Below the pieces are notes generated by a model. It ran no database searches and was not told the DNA's origin. It saw nothing but the letters and a program-made list of their open reading frames with translations. The translations under genes and the position numbers were made by a program. From Lepidodermella squamata (Eukaryota > Gastrotricha), in contig JBLDXI010000055.1 of assembly GCA_047495785.1 (NCBI GenBank), forward strand, positions 434,001-498,000: DNA of 64,000 bases. Direction: 5' to 3'. Within the stretch, counting starts at the first letter, position 1, and every line of letters begins with the position of its first letter. Below are positions 1 through 9,189 of this stretch, piece by piece.

Positions 1-7
1 GAGACTT

Positions 8-451
8 TCAGGATTTCTTTGGGGGGTGTTTAATATTAATTTTCTTCAACTGCCTTTTCATGCAGTCTGAGTAGCGCAGTTTGGGACGGCCCTGGGGTCT
101 TTGCCACGAATCGTCTGGGGGGTCCCAATACCTAACCTGTTTCAATAGCGATTCCGAGTCTCTGCGCTCTACGTGTCCGTACCATCTTAATTGATTCCTA
201 GCGACCTTTGTTGATAATTTTTGCGTATTACATTTTTTACTAATTGTTTCATTTCGGACCCTATCAGCCAGCCTAATTCCAGTAATGTTCCTGAGCCATT
301 TCATCTGGCAGACATCTAGCCTTCTTTCTTCTTCACGAGTCATTGCCCATCCTTCGGACCCGAACATCACGGTTGGTACGATCACGCCGTCTAGGCATTT
401 CATTTTGGCCTCGATTTTTAAGCTCGTATTGCTGAAAATATATTTTTTCAT
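8..451 (-). mobile_element. Non-LTR retrotransposon (LINE) reverse transcriptase 3' fragment
   Basis: An open frame of about 147 codons matches the C-terminal part of LINE endonuclease/reverse transcriptases. It shows the run around FGSEGWAMT, the RxLDVCQMKWLRNITGI stretch, the DRVRNE motif and the very typical LRWYGHVERRD block that ends many invertebrate LINE polyproteins. No endonuclease, no catalytic YxDD and no 5' end are present, so this is a 5'-truncated copy as left by target-primed reverse transcription. The frame is still intact, which suggests a fairly recent insertion. It lies next to the broken ZP-gene copies at 508-1044. The clade (RTE, CR1 or another) is not determined. Confidence 0.75.
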
Positions 452-507
452 AGCTCCGAATTATTTATTAGCCTTTTCTATTCGATTTCTAATATCAGCA
501 TTGCAAC

Positions 508-1044
508 TACCAAGCTCAAACTTCAATAAAAAAAACGAACCGGAATTGAACAAGCTTCAGCCGGAGCTCCAGTCTTGCAGGTTATAACGGTACATTCCAG
601 CTTGATCAAGTCACCGCGAGAAAGGAACCCAAAAACAGGGAACGAAAAGATATAGGCGTCATTCGAGTTGTTGACATAGCGTTGAGTTGAGACGTGTTCA
701 CTTGGTTGCGGGAGGTCGTTCCTTCGAACGATCGGGGGCCTGGTAACTAGCTCAGGTTCATTCACGCCGAAATCGCAGGCGTCTTTCTAATGAAATGAAT
801 CAAGATTCTCTTGAAGGAAACTTAAGAAAATTAACAAAAGAACGAACCGGAATTGAGCAAGCTTCAGCCGGAGCTCCAGTCTTGCAGGTTGTAAAACGGT
901 ACATTCCAGCTTGATCAAGTCACCGCGAGATAGGAACCCAAAAACAGGGAACGAAAAGACATAGTCGTCATTTGTGCTGCGAACATCGGGACCCGCAATG
1001 ATCGCCACGAAATCATCCAACGTTAGGCCGAGAATGCTTTTCAC
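508..1044 (-). pseudogene. Rearranged duplicate copies of a ZP-domain gene 3' end
   Basis: Two near-copies of the last part of the ZP gene at 5182-6659 lie here. Positions about 834-1044 match the end of its exon 2 (the SFPVFGFLSRGDLIKLECTV stretch), but a 2-base insertion near 894 shifts the frame and destroys the ZP-C cysteine tail. About 692-786 matches the beginning of its exon 3, including the short intron in front of it. This is joined without a break to another copy of the exon 2 end (about 508-691), in which the cysteines and the splice-donor region are kept. The order exon 2 - exon 3 start - exon 2 end cannot be a normal gene end and points to tandem duplication plus deletion. No signal peptide or ZP-N half was found upstream. 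Confidence 0.7.
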
Positions 1045-1257
1045 AAGTTATGATCTATGATAGTCCCATCGCGGTAATCGCGGCTAACCGATTGAAATGC
1101 AGAAACAGTTTTATTGCCGGCTATAGTGATGGTATATTAACGCAAGCTTATCAATCGAATTCGAATTCACATTCTATGCTCGCAAAGCGAAGTAAAATGT
1201 AAAACTGGTTACTGTATTTTCATGCGGCCAGCTCTGAACTTGGGAGAACTTTCTTCA

Positions 1258-1527
1258 CTAACAGGTTGTATCCTTGGAATAACAGTTGCCATACACGTCG
1301 ATGCCAAACATTTTCAGGCAGCACTTTATGTTTTCGAAAGTTATAACCCAATAAAATGAATAAGTCGTTCATTTTACCCTCTGTTTCGTGCTGCAGCAAG
1401 TAGTAGTTATTTTGCCGTTGATGACTGAGCTGCATGGTGTATAGAGTTGAGGGCATGCACCCTCAACAGCTGCCGGCATCAGCGCGATCATGGCAATGGC
1501 AACGAAAAGATAAATCGAGGAATGCAT
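1258..1527 (-). CDS. Small secreted eight-cysteine peptide, 71 aa precursor
   Basis: Two exons: 1378-1527 and 1258-1323, separated by a 54-nt intron (GTAAAA donor, AAAG acceptor, phase 0). Exon 1 starts at an ATG and encodes a classic signal peptide (MHSSIYLFVAIAMIALMPA, probable cleavage near residue 23). The mature chain is about 48 residues with eight cysteines spaced C-x6-C-x11-CC-x5-CC-x11-C-x6-C, ending on the last cysteine directly before TAG. The spacing is the same read forwards or backwards. I do not recognise a family; disulfide-rich extracellular peptides of this size include antimicrobials, protease inhibitors, ligands and structural proteins, and nothing here separates them. The gene is head-to-head with the receptor at 2205. 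The intron size matches its neighbours, and the frame that carries the cysteines stays open only if the intron is spliced out. Confidence 0.65.
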
Positions 1528-2204
1528 AGCTAGCAGGAAGTTTTGCTTTAATTATCGTTTAAAAATACCGAATTATTAGATTGGCAGGACTTAAATAGAG
1601 TCAGCCATTCCGCTTCCGGAGAAGAACTAGGCCTTAGAATTCCTGGAAAATTGTGGGAATTGGTAGATAACTCGCACGCCTTTTCACAATTGAGAGCGAT
1701 TAACCATGTGAATTGCGCATATCGGAGTTGTTACCAGGAAAAAATATCTGAGAAATTGGATGTTATCAGCAGAGGTAGATTTTTAAGTTCGTTCGGTTTC
1801 TATATCGGGAGCTTGAGAAAGTCGTCGTGACGTCGACATTACAAGCTCGCGAAAACAACTCACGTTTTACTGAAATGCCTAATGCCTTTCACCTACTCAG
1901 GAAATAGCCCCGCGTGGAACATAATATATGGAACGTGAAGATTAAAACCAATGAAATAGTAGAGTATCAAACCCTGACTTATTATGCCAGGAAGTCACTG
2001 TCAGTTCCTGACATCCATGTCTCCATTACTAAAATACAACATCATCGCCTTATGTGTGACTGATAGGCCTAAAAATCGCGATGGCAGTTAATATTTTTTG
2101 CCGTTTGCTTTGAATATCAGATCCAAGTTTTTCCACAGATTTAGCTAGCAATAAGATTGTTAATTATTCAAGTTAGAATTTGCAAAATACGCTCAAGCCA
2201 TAAG
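1528..2204. promoter_or_regulatory. Head-to-head intergenic region between the Cys-rich peptide and the receptor
   Basis: This 677-base spacer must hold the 5' ends and promoters of both divergent genes. I see no convincing coding sequence, no clear TATA box and no RNA gene in it. Confidence 0.4.
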
Positions 2205-4679
2205 ATGAGAATACAGTTTACAATAGCTGTAATTTTCGCTTTTGCTACTCTTAAATACGTGAGATGCTTTAAGAAGCAAAAGCTCTCAATTTTGGCATTG
2301 GTTCCCTTCTCCGGGAAAGAACCAGCTAATGGCAAGGCTTGCGCCGCTGGCATGCAAATTGCGGTTGATCAAGTGAATGCCAACCCTCATTTTCTGGTGG
2401 ATTATAAGGTTGAAGCAAATATTACGGACGAAGGTCGAAATGCGATTCGGTCGACTCCTTCCCTGGTTCAATTTCTGGATCCTATCATAAGAAACATTTC
2501 ACTGAATTCGGATGATGGGAATAACACTGTTTACCCCTCCCCAGTTATGGTCGGTCCGAGTGTAACTTGCCACTTCATGAACGGAGTGGGGAAAGAATTC
2601 CGAATGACCATATTCACACAGTTCTGCGCCGGGCCATATTCTGTAAATCGCAAAATTCAACCTAATCTTTTCCGGATTCAAATACCCGGCGAGTACTGCA
2701 TTGTGCCTATTCTACTTCTCATGAAAACAATCGGAAATTGGCGACAAATGGCTATTTTCACCTATTCCCTTAATAATAATGAGTATTTGGCAGCTAGAAT
2801 CCTACATGCTAGAGCTGCAGAGAATGGCATCGATGTTCTCTATTATCACAACGAGGATGATTTGACGCTGAGCAACGTTCTAGATGCAAAAGCTACAGGT
2901 GCTCGTGTTTTTGCTCTCATTTTTCTTCAAGTGTCCATGTGCGCTCAGTTTCTTTGCAATTCTTACCTTGCTGGGATGCGAGCCCCTCAATACGTATTTA
3001 TAGCTCAAATTTTCTGCTACTTCTCGGCCGAGAGTCCGCTCTTAAAGCTCCCTACTGGCTGCACGAGAGAAATGATTTACGAGCAAATGAAAATCACATT
3101 CTGGTCTGGCATCATGCCAACAAACACAAGGTTAACAGTGCAACCGACTACAACGTTCGGTTATAATTTGGATTGGTTCGAGAGCGAAATTCAGCGGAGA
3201 CTGAAAGACAAAGCCCCCACCGACTACGACCAACGCCATTTGTGCCATGATGCCATGTCGGCGGCGTTGGTAACGCTAGACAAAGGGGAGCGTATCCTGA
3301 ATGAGCGATACAACTCGACTTTGAAAGACTTCAATACGAAACCCCGAGTAATCGCAGCTGCCATTAATGAAAGCGCATCTACCTTAGATTTTATTGGGCT
3401 AAGGTTCGGTCGGATTAAATACTCAAACCTATTCGAAATTTCCGAGGAAGACATGTGGATAATGCAAGAGATCGAGGGCAAAACAAAGCTGTTGTACCGA
3501 GTCCACTGGCGGCATTTACCAGATGCTAATGCTATGTATAACCTTAGCAACTACAATCTGACCCTACTGGAACATCCAATATGGCAAACTCGTTATGGGA
3601 AACCTCCGCGAGATCTTTCAGCAGTCATCCACGAATACGTGGAATTCTCATCTGTTGCTTTTTACTTGATCATAACGTTAACCCTAATCATAGGCTGTCT
3701 AAATATTGGAGTTTTAGGTTTTTACCTGTTCTTCAACGTCGATAGGGAATCGCTGAAATTTCGCAGCGAAAGGAAAGGAAGCGCATCGTTAGTTTTTATT
3801 GGATGCTTCTTAATGACAGTAGGAGCCGCGATTTTGGTCGTTGGCGCCTATCCTAGCCCTTCAGACAGGAACTACTGCATTCTGCGGCCTGTTTTGCCAA
3901 TTTTCGGGACAACTTTGATCGCTTCCGTGGTGTTCATCAGACTGAGAATTTTATCGCAATATCTGAGGAAATATCGCAATCGCGCTCCAATGAACACGAA
4001 TAAATCTGGCACCCAAACAAAAATACCAGCATCTGTTCCAGGAAGCTCATCCCTAGTTCCGAGTCCAGCTACAGAACCAGACTGGCCATCGATAGAGAGA
4101 AGAACTATCAGACTTAGCCTACTGACCAACGTAATTGTAGCTACTCTAGTTGTTGGGTGGTTGCGCGGTCTTCATGCCGACTTTTTCGTCGCTGAAGTCG
4201 CATCACCTGTTTCATTCAACGAAGTCGAGGATTCTTTTTACGACCTGATAAATGTCTATTGCGATTCGTCTAACCTCATCGCATGGTTAAGCACTTTTCT
4301 GACTATACACGCAATAATGATTCTGATTGGATGTGGTTTCGTTTATGGGATGGGAAAGCCGAATATTGGTAAAAATCTCGCTTCGGAGGTAAAAGTTTTT
4401 CGGCACAACCTGTTGAATATCGCAACGATCTACCTGGCAGTTATTCTTGTTTCATTGATCTATTCTGACAACCAAAATATTCAAATTACCGTAATATCCA
4501 TTGGCATGCTCATTCATTCTGGATCAACGTCGATTATTTGGTCTTATCCCTTATGGGGCATAAAATTGGTTACGCGGCAGATGCCAATAGCTAATTCTAG
4601 CATTATGTTGAGCTCACCTCGAACAAAGCCCGCGGCGTCAGCAATTAGAAGCATTTCCGTTAAAGCCTTTATGACATGA
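2205..4679 (+). CDS. Class C GPCR-like receptor (Venus flytrap plus 7TM), intronless
   Basis: The protein is 824 aa counting from the ATG at 2205, whose first ~20 residues form a signal peptide (MRIQFTIAVIFAFATLKYV). Residues ~30-470 look like a periplasmic-binding/ANF-receptor (Venus flytrap) ligand domain, beginning with LSILALVPFSG and several N-glycosylation sites. Seven hydrophobic segments follow at about 482-508, 523-547, 560-585, 640-660, 685-712, 735-755 and 760-785. A cysteine before TM3 (RNYCILRP) and one in extracellular loop 2 (NVYCDSSN) fit the conserved class C disulfide. The TM region resembles GABA-B-type receptors, but the loop between TM3 and TM4 has a ~45-residue Ser/Pro/Thr-rich insert. 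Ligand unknown; a G-protein-coupled role is inferred from architecture only. There are no introns, unlike most neighbours. The paralogue at 9190 shares this layout. Confidence 0.75.
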   Translation: MRIQFTIAVIFAFATLKYVRCFKKQKLSILALVPFSGKEPANGKACAAGMQIAVDQVNANPHFLVDYKVEANITDEGRNAIRSTPSLVQFLDPIIRNISLNSDDGNNTVYPSPVMVGPSVTCHFMNGVGKEFRMTIFTQFCAGPYSVNRKIQPNLFRIQIPGEYCIVPILLLMKTIGNWRQMAIFTYSLNNNEYLAARILHARAAENGIDVLYYHNEDDLTLSNVLDAKATGARVFALIFLQVSMCAQFLCNSYLAGMRAPQYVFIAQIFCYFSAESPLLKLPTGCTREMIYEQMKITFWSGIMPTNTRLTVQPTTTFGYNLDWFESEIQRRLKDKAPTDYDQRHLCHDAMSAALVTLDKGERILNERYNSTLKDFNTKPRVIAAAINESASTLDFIGLRFGRIKYSNLFEISEEDMWIMQEIEGKTKLLYRVHWRHLPDANAMYNLSNYNLTLLEHPIWQTRYGKPPRDLSAVIHEYVEFSSVAFYLIITLTLIIGCLNIGVLGFYLFFNVDRESLKFRSERKGSASLVFIGCFLMTVGAAILVVGAYPSPSDRNYCILRPVLPIFGTTLIASVVFIRLRILSQYLRKYRNRAPMNTNKSGTQTKIPASVPGSSSLVPSPATEPDWPSIERRTIRLSLLTNVIVATLVVGWLRGLHADFFVAEVASPVSFNEVEDSFYDLINVYCDSSNLIAWLSTFLTIHAIMILIGCGFVYGMGKPNIGKNLASEVKVFRHNLLNIATIYLAVILVSLIYSDNQNIQITVISIGMLIHSGSTSIIWSYPLWGIKLVTRQMPIANSSIMLSSPRTKPAASAIRSISVKAFMT

Positions 4680-5181
4680 CATCATTATTATCATCATCAT
4701 CATTATCCGATGCGCTTGTATGCACCTTTTCGAGATCAGCGTAGCAGTAAACAAACGTCTGAGCCAAGGATGGAAGGCGCTCCGCGACAGACATGTTGCC
4801 ATTGTTGTTGCCATTGTTGCCATTATTGGCTTATATTACACTTTGAAAGCCTTGAGGCTATGTCGTGAAATTTGAGATGGTTCGAAATATCAACAAAGCT
4901 GTAGTACACCTTTAACCTAAATAAACCCTATATCTTGCATTTCCAAGACGAATACCAAGACGAAAACCAATGCGTGTAGGGGGCGTCGTTCAATTCTATT
5001 TCATGTTATTCAGGTTTCTACAAAATTGATCCCTTCCAAGCTGAAGTCAATTATTACCAAAATAAGTTGGAATAAGTTTTCTTACAGCATATCATTTTAT
5101 TCCAGAAAAGCATAACTTGTGTTCAGATCTCTTCACGCAAAAATCAATGACTGATTGACGTTTTGCTGTTTCTTATCAAGT
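4680..5181. other. Convergent intergenic spacer with (ATC)n run
   Basis: Spacer of about 500 bases between the 3' ends of the receptor gene and the ZP gene. It starts with an ATC/ATT repeat (4681-4709). No coding potential is seen. Confidence 0.5.
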
Positions 5182-6659
5182 TCAGTTGGCAACAGTTGAT
5201 TGGACGCTTTTCTTGTTTCGGCGTTTCTTCACCAACCGGCGCCCAGGCTTTGTTACAGCACTCGAATTATGTTCTTGTTCAAGCTTGAAGCTGAGCTTTC
5301 CAACGGTAGTAGTTGGAGCTTCGGTTTTAGTTGTAGTAGTTGGAGCTTCAGTTGTAGTTGTAGTAGTTGCCTCAGATGTTGTAGTTTCAGTCGTCTCTGT
5401 TGTATCGCCTGTTTCATCAAGTATATCGTACAGTTCGAAGCTTCCAGAATCGTTGTGTTCAGCTTTTTCAGTATCGTTGCTATCTCGCTTATGGGAGTTT
5501 TCTTTTGGCGACGAAGGTGCCTCGATAGAAAAGCTAGCCTTAGCTGTTGACAAATGCGAGACGTGTTCACTTGGCTGCGGGAGGTCGCTCCTTCGAACAA
5601 TCGGCGGCCTGGTAACTAGCTCCGGTTCATTCACGCCGAAATCGCAGGCGTCTTTCTAATGAAATGAATCAAGTTGTCATCAAGCTCAAAGTTCAATAAA
5701 AAGAACGAACCGGAATTGAGCAAGCTTCAGCCGGAGCTCCAGTCTTGCAGGTTGTAACAGTACATTCCAGCTTGATCAAGTCACCGCGAGAAAGGAACCC
5801 AAAAACAGGGAACGAAAAGATATAGGCGTCATTCGAGTTGTTGACATAGCGGTAGTCTTTCAGGCCCCAGCAGTGAGTTGGCGTTTGGCGTAACATTGGC
5901 AACACTTGAGCCGGGTCCGTCTCGGCATAGGCGTAGCATTTCACCGGCGAGATGAAGGTCTGCAACTCGCCGAGAGCTTCTCGCGACAACACTCCATACA
6001 GCGTTGTATTCAGCTTCAACTTCTTGGTAACATCCACAGGTTGCGAAAGTTCGCTGTCAGTGAATAGCCTGAATTTGATGTCATTTTGAGTCTCGCCTCT
6101 CAAGCCGTAATTTACATCCCTGAAAATCAAAAATTTCAACGGATTTAAAGTCCGGTTTTAGGAAAACTAACGTCATGAAGGGCTGGAATGATGCGGATGA
6201 CACTTCCATCTTCAGGGGGTAAGCACATCTGAAACCAGCTTGTTGATGGTTGTGAAACAGCATCGAGCCTGCAGCAGGCGGAGTGGCCGGGTCGTAATTC
6301 GCCACCGTGTTCGAAATGATCCAATGAGTTTCGTTCGATTGAATCACCGTTCCGCACTGCCCAGGCCCAACCTCGAAAATGATCTGATTATCAGTAGTTA
6401 TATTGGCTTTACATTCGCGATTAAGTAAGGCGTATAAATCGACAGGTGCCTTCAATTGCTGGCGATCAATTTCGATACGAATTTGGTTGCCGAGGCAGAC
6501 AACAATTCCGAATTGTGCCGCGACGGTGTACAAGTCGGCCGATTTTTGTTCGGGTGGTGGGGTTTTTTTGAACTCACTGCTGTCCGCCCTATCATCATCT
6601 TGCCCAGATACACCATGGGCTAACAGCAGGGTACAGAGAAGATACAACGAACTAAACAT
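5182..6659 (-). CDS. Secreted ZP-domain protein with Thr-rich mucin-like tail
   Basis: Three exons: 6172-6659, 5711-6119 and 5182-5655 (introns 52 and 55 nt), 456 aa. The ATG at 6659 starts a signal peptide (MFSSLYLLCTLLLAHGVSG). Residues ~40-290 fit a zona pellucida domain: ZP-N with CLGNQIRI and ECKANI cysteines, and ZP-C with SFPVFGF, LECTV and a final cysteine cluster completed across the exon 2/3 junction. ZP modules polymerise into extracellular filaments or apical matrix. The last exon adds a Thr/Glu-rich repeat stretch (about residues 375-405) likely to be O-glycosylated, and a basic tail (RRLVKKRRNKK). No transmembrane anchor is visible. The exon 2 donor is GTTCGT, a weak site; it was chosen because it restores the cysteines. 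Its 3' end was copied to 508-1044. Confidence 0.75.
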
Positions 6660-7030
6660 GAACTATCAAGTGAAATAAATTGCGAAAAAATGGGAATAAC
6701 AAGATGTGAATGTCTCAGACAGGGATTCTAAATCGTTTTACTGACTCATTAGATTTTACGCCGTCGCCATGTTTCGCAGAGTCTGCCGAGGCGAAATTAT
6801 TCCATTCGGCAGTTGTTAAAAGCCGATTTACTGCTGCCTCCAGACATAAGTCACTTCAGGCCCCAGAACTGCAGTGACCCACAACACCTGGTGCGGATGG
6901 GTAATAAAACGTTAAGCTGATGCAAATTCGACGCCTTTATCATCAAATCTGGGTAATAAATTGTTCAGGGAAAAAATCATAAGTTGAAACACATCATTTT
7001 TATTCTTGAGAGTTTTAAATTTACTAAAAA
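6660..7030. promoter_or_regulatory. Bidirectional promoter region between two divergent ZP genes
   Basis: Spacer of 371 bases separating the start codons of two head-to-head ZP-domain genes. Both promoters must lie here or overlap. No TATA box is obvious and no ORF of note is present. Confidence 0.5.
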
Positions 7031-8486
7031 ATGTTTTGGGGCTCAGCCCACATTTTGGCCGTGTTTGGGACGTTGGTTCTCGCTGATCCACGGTTGGTTA
7101 TCGCTGGAGGTATAACATTTTCAAATTCGAATAAACTCTTACCATTAAGACTTTCCAGAGTTCAATTCTAAAAACTTTGAGGGTGCTTCCGGATCATGCA
7201 CCTCGACCGGCATTTATGTCGCACTCAACACTACTCAGTAAATTTGATGTTTCATTCCTACCTATATTGCTGATTAATTTTGTAACAGTCTTCGATACAA
7301 TCCCGATGAGCTGGTGCTGAAAGTCTTGGGACTCGAAGAAGCTGATTCAATCAACGCGAAAATTCAAAGTGGCCAAATGCCGGCGTGTTCACCGAAGATT
7401 AACCCGGAGACAAAACTTGCCGTATTCAATTTTACCTTCGCTGAATGTCCCACTCTTGCTGTTGATGATGCTAACACCTCGAGTTTGGTCTACGGGTATT
7501 TTTTCTCAAAAATAAATACGATTTTCTTGAAAATGTTTCTTAAACTCCAAGCTACGAAATTCAGGCCGTTGTCAACCGAAGAGATAGGAATAAGGACGAT
7601 GTGACTGCTATCTACAGGGAGAATCGCGAGTTTCTATCTCTGAAATGCCAAGTCGATGCAAATGCTGTTGCTATCGGGGACTTTCTTGCTGATTTAGCGT
7701 AAGATCAAATAATTTAGGCAATTATTTCATGTAAATTATCGCATTTTTCAGGAGCATCAAGGTGGAGATTGAGAATACAACAACTCTGACCGTTGCGACT
7801 CGTCTTTTTCGTGACTCGACGATGAACGAAAGCCTTAAAGACAACGTGGCGTTGAGTGAGTGGATATACGCTACTGTTGGCTTCGATGGGCACGCTCCAA
7901 ATTTGTATCTAACGCCACAAGAATGCCGCGCTCAGTCTGGTGAACAATACGTTCACTACCTTATCCGGGATGGGTAATTAAACCATTCAGTATTTAATTC
8001 ATAGCGTTGCCCTAGCTTTAGTATTATAGGATATTAGCTCATTTCCTTCTTCAATGTTATTGCTTGTTTTCCGCTCTTAGATGTCCGGTTGATCCTAAGA
8101 CGCAGATCCTATCAAAGGCGACAGAGGAAGGCGGATTCAGCAAATACTATTTCAGATTCGAGGCTTTTGATTTCTCAGCTAACGCCGGGGCGCCCATCAA
8201 CGTCACATGTTCAACGGCGAGTTTCAGCGAAAAAGATAAGGCGACGGCTGCGCTCAAGGTCAGCGACTTTAATTTTCAAAAATTCCATGTTTTCAATCAT
8301 TTTTTACGAACAGAAATGCCCGGAGGCCAGCTCTTACTTCGATGACACTGACCCAATCAACAGACATAGGAAAAGAGTAATTTTGCGACCCAAATCATTT
8401 GAAATATTTCAAACAAATTTTTTATACAGGAACCATTAGCTGATAGCGACTACTTTGACGGCATCGTGAGCAGGATGGATGAATGA
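7031..8486 (+). CDS. Secreted ZP-domain protein, 317 aa
   Basis: Eight small exons: 7031-7109, 7159-7237, 7289-7495, 7552-7698, 7752-7973, 8081-8258, 8314-8376 and 8430-8486; every junction is GT-AG and keeps frame. The N-terminus is hydrophobic (MFWGSAHILAVFGTLVLA) and probably a signal peptide. The body follows the ZP pattern: ZP-N with SCTSTGIYVAL, a linker, then ZP-C with LTPQECRA, the hallmark YLIRDGCPVDP, FRFEAFDF and NVTCSTASF. Residues ~295-299 read RHRKR, a furin-type site as found after many ZP domains. Only a short acidic tail follows; there is no transmembrane segment or GPI signal, so the product should be released. It likely contributes to an extracellular matrix or cuticle layer and may co-polymerise with the divergent neighbour at 6659. 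Confidence 0.78.
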
Positions 8487-9189
8487 TTCACTCTTTTTTG
8501 TCCGAAATAGTGCTAATAATTAGTTGAAAGGCCTATATATGGCGTTTTACATCAAAAACCCCGATTTTTCTCGAGATTAGCTGAGTTGATAAGCTTGAAA
8601 TTGCAGGATTGTACCTTCGGAAAGCGTCTGCAATTTTCGGTATACTTTTCTGCATTTATGAAACTCGGCCATATCTTGAGCAATAAATCGATTGTTTGAA
8701 TAAACGCTATAATTGCTTATCATTCGAAAGCAAATAATATCCACGTGAAATGGTGCGTTCAAATGGGAAGGTTCGCCAGGTACAATTAAGTTGGTCATCC
8801 TCGAAATCCTCGATGCCGACTCTACCTAGAGATCAACTTTAGGTTTCATGGGATTCCAAAAATTTGGGTGAAAATTGACATTACATGGGGCATTTTGGCC
8901 ATGTATTATCAAGAATAAATGATTATCAACTTTACATACGACATATACAAAATAATCGAAATAAAAACGACATGAAACATAGCAATAAGCGCACTATACA
9001 AGAACTACATCTATTTCAATCATCGATAATCTAAGAATGATAGGAACAGGTACGTTAAGGATTAGTTGTTGTAGTGACATCAACCGACTTGGTACATCAT
9101 AATTAAGACGAGAATTTTCACCTAAGATCTCGTTAGAAAATCCAACCTTTCTGATTCCTGTTGACAGTCGAAGATTTGAGATCAGATCG
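8487..9189. other. Convergent intergenic spacer, no gene seen
   Basis: About 700 AT-rich bases between the ends of a plus-strand ZP gene and a minus-strand receptor gene. Short open frames here have no recognisable content. Confidence 0.5.

Noticed and set aside
2168-2681. Minus-strand open frames under the first receptor gene
   Set aside because: Shadows of the real plus-strand coding frame with no motifs of their own.
5186-5659. Plus-strand Val/Ser-rich open frame opposite the ZP gene tail
   Set aside because: It is the complement of the Thr-rich mucin segment and has no start context or homology.
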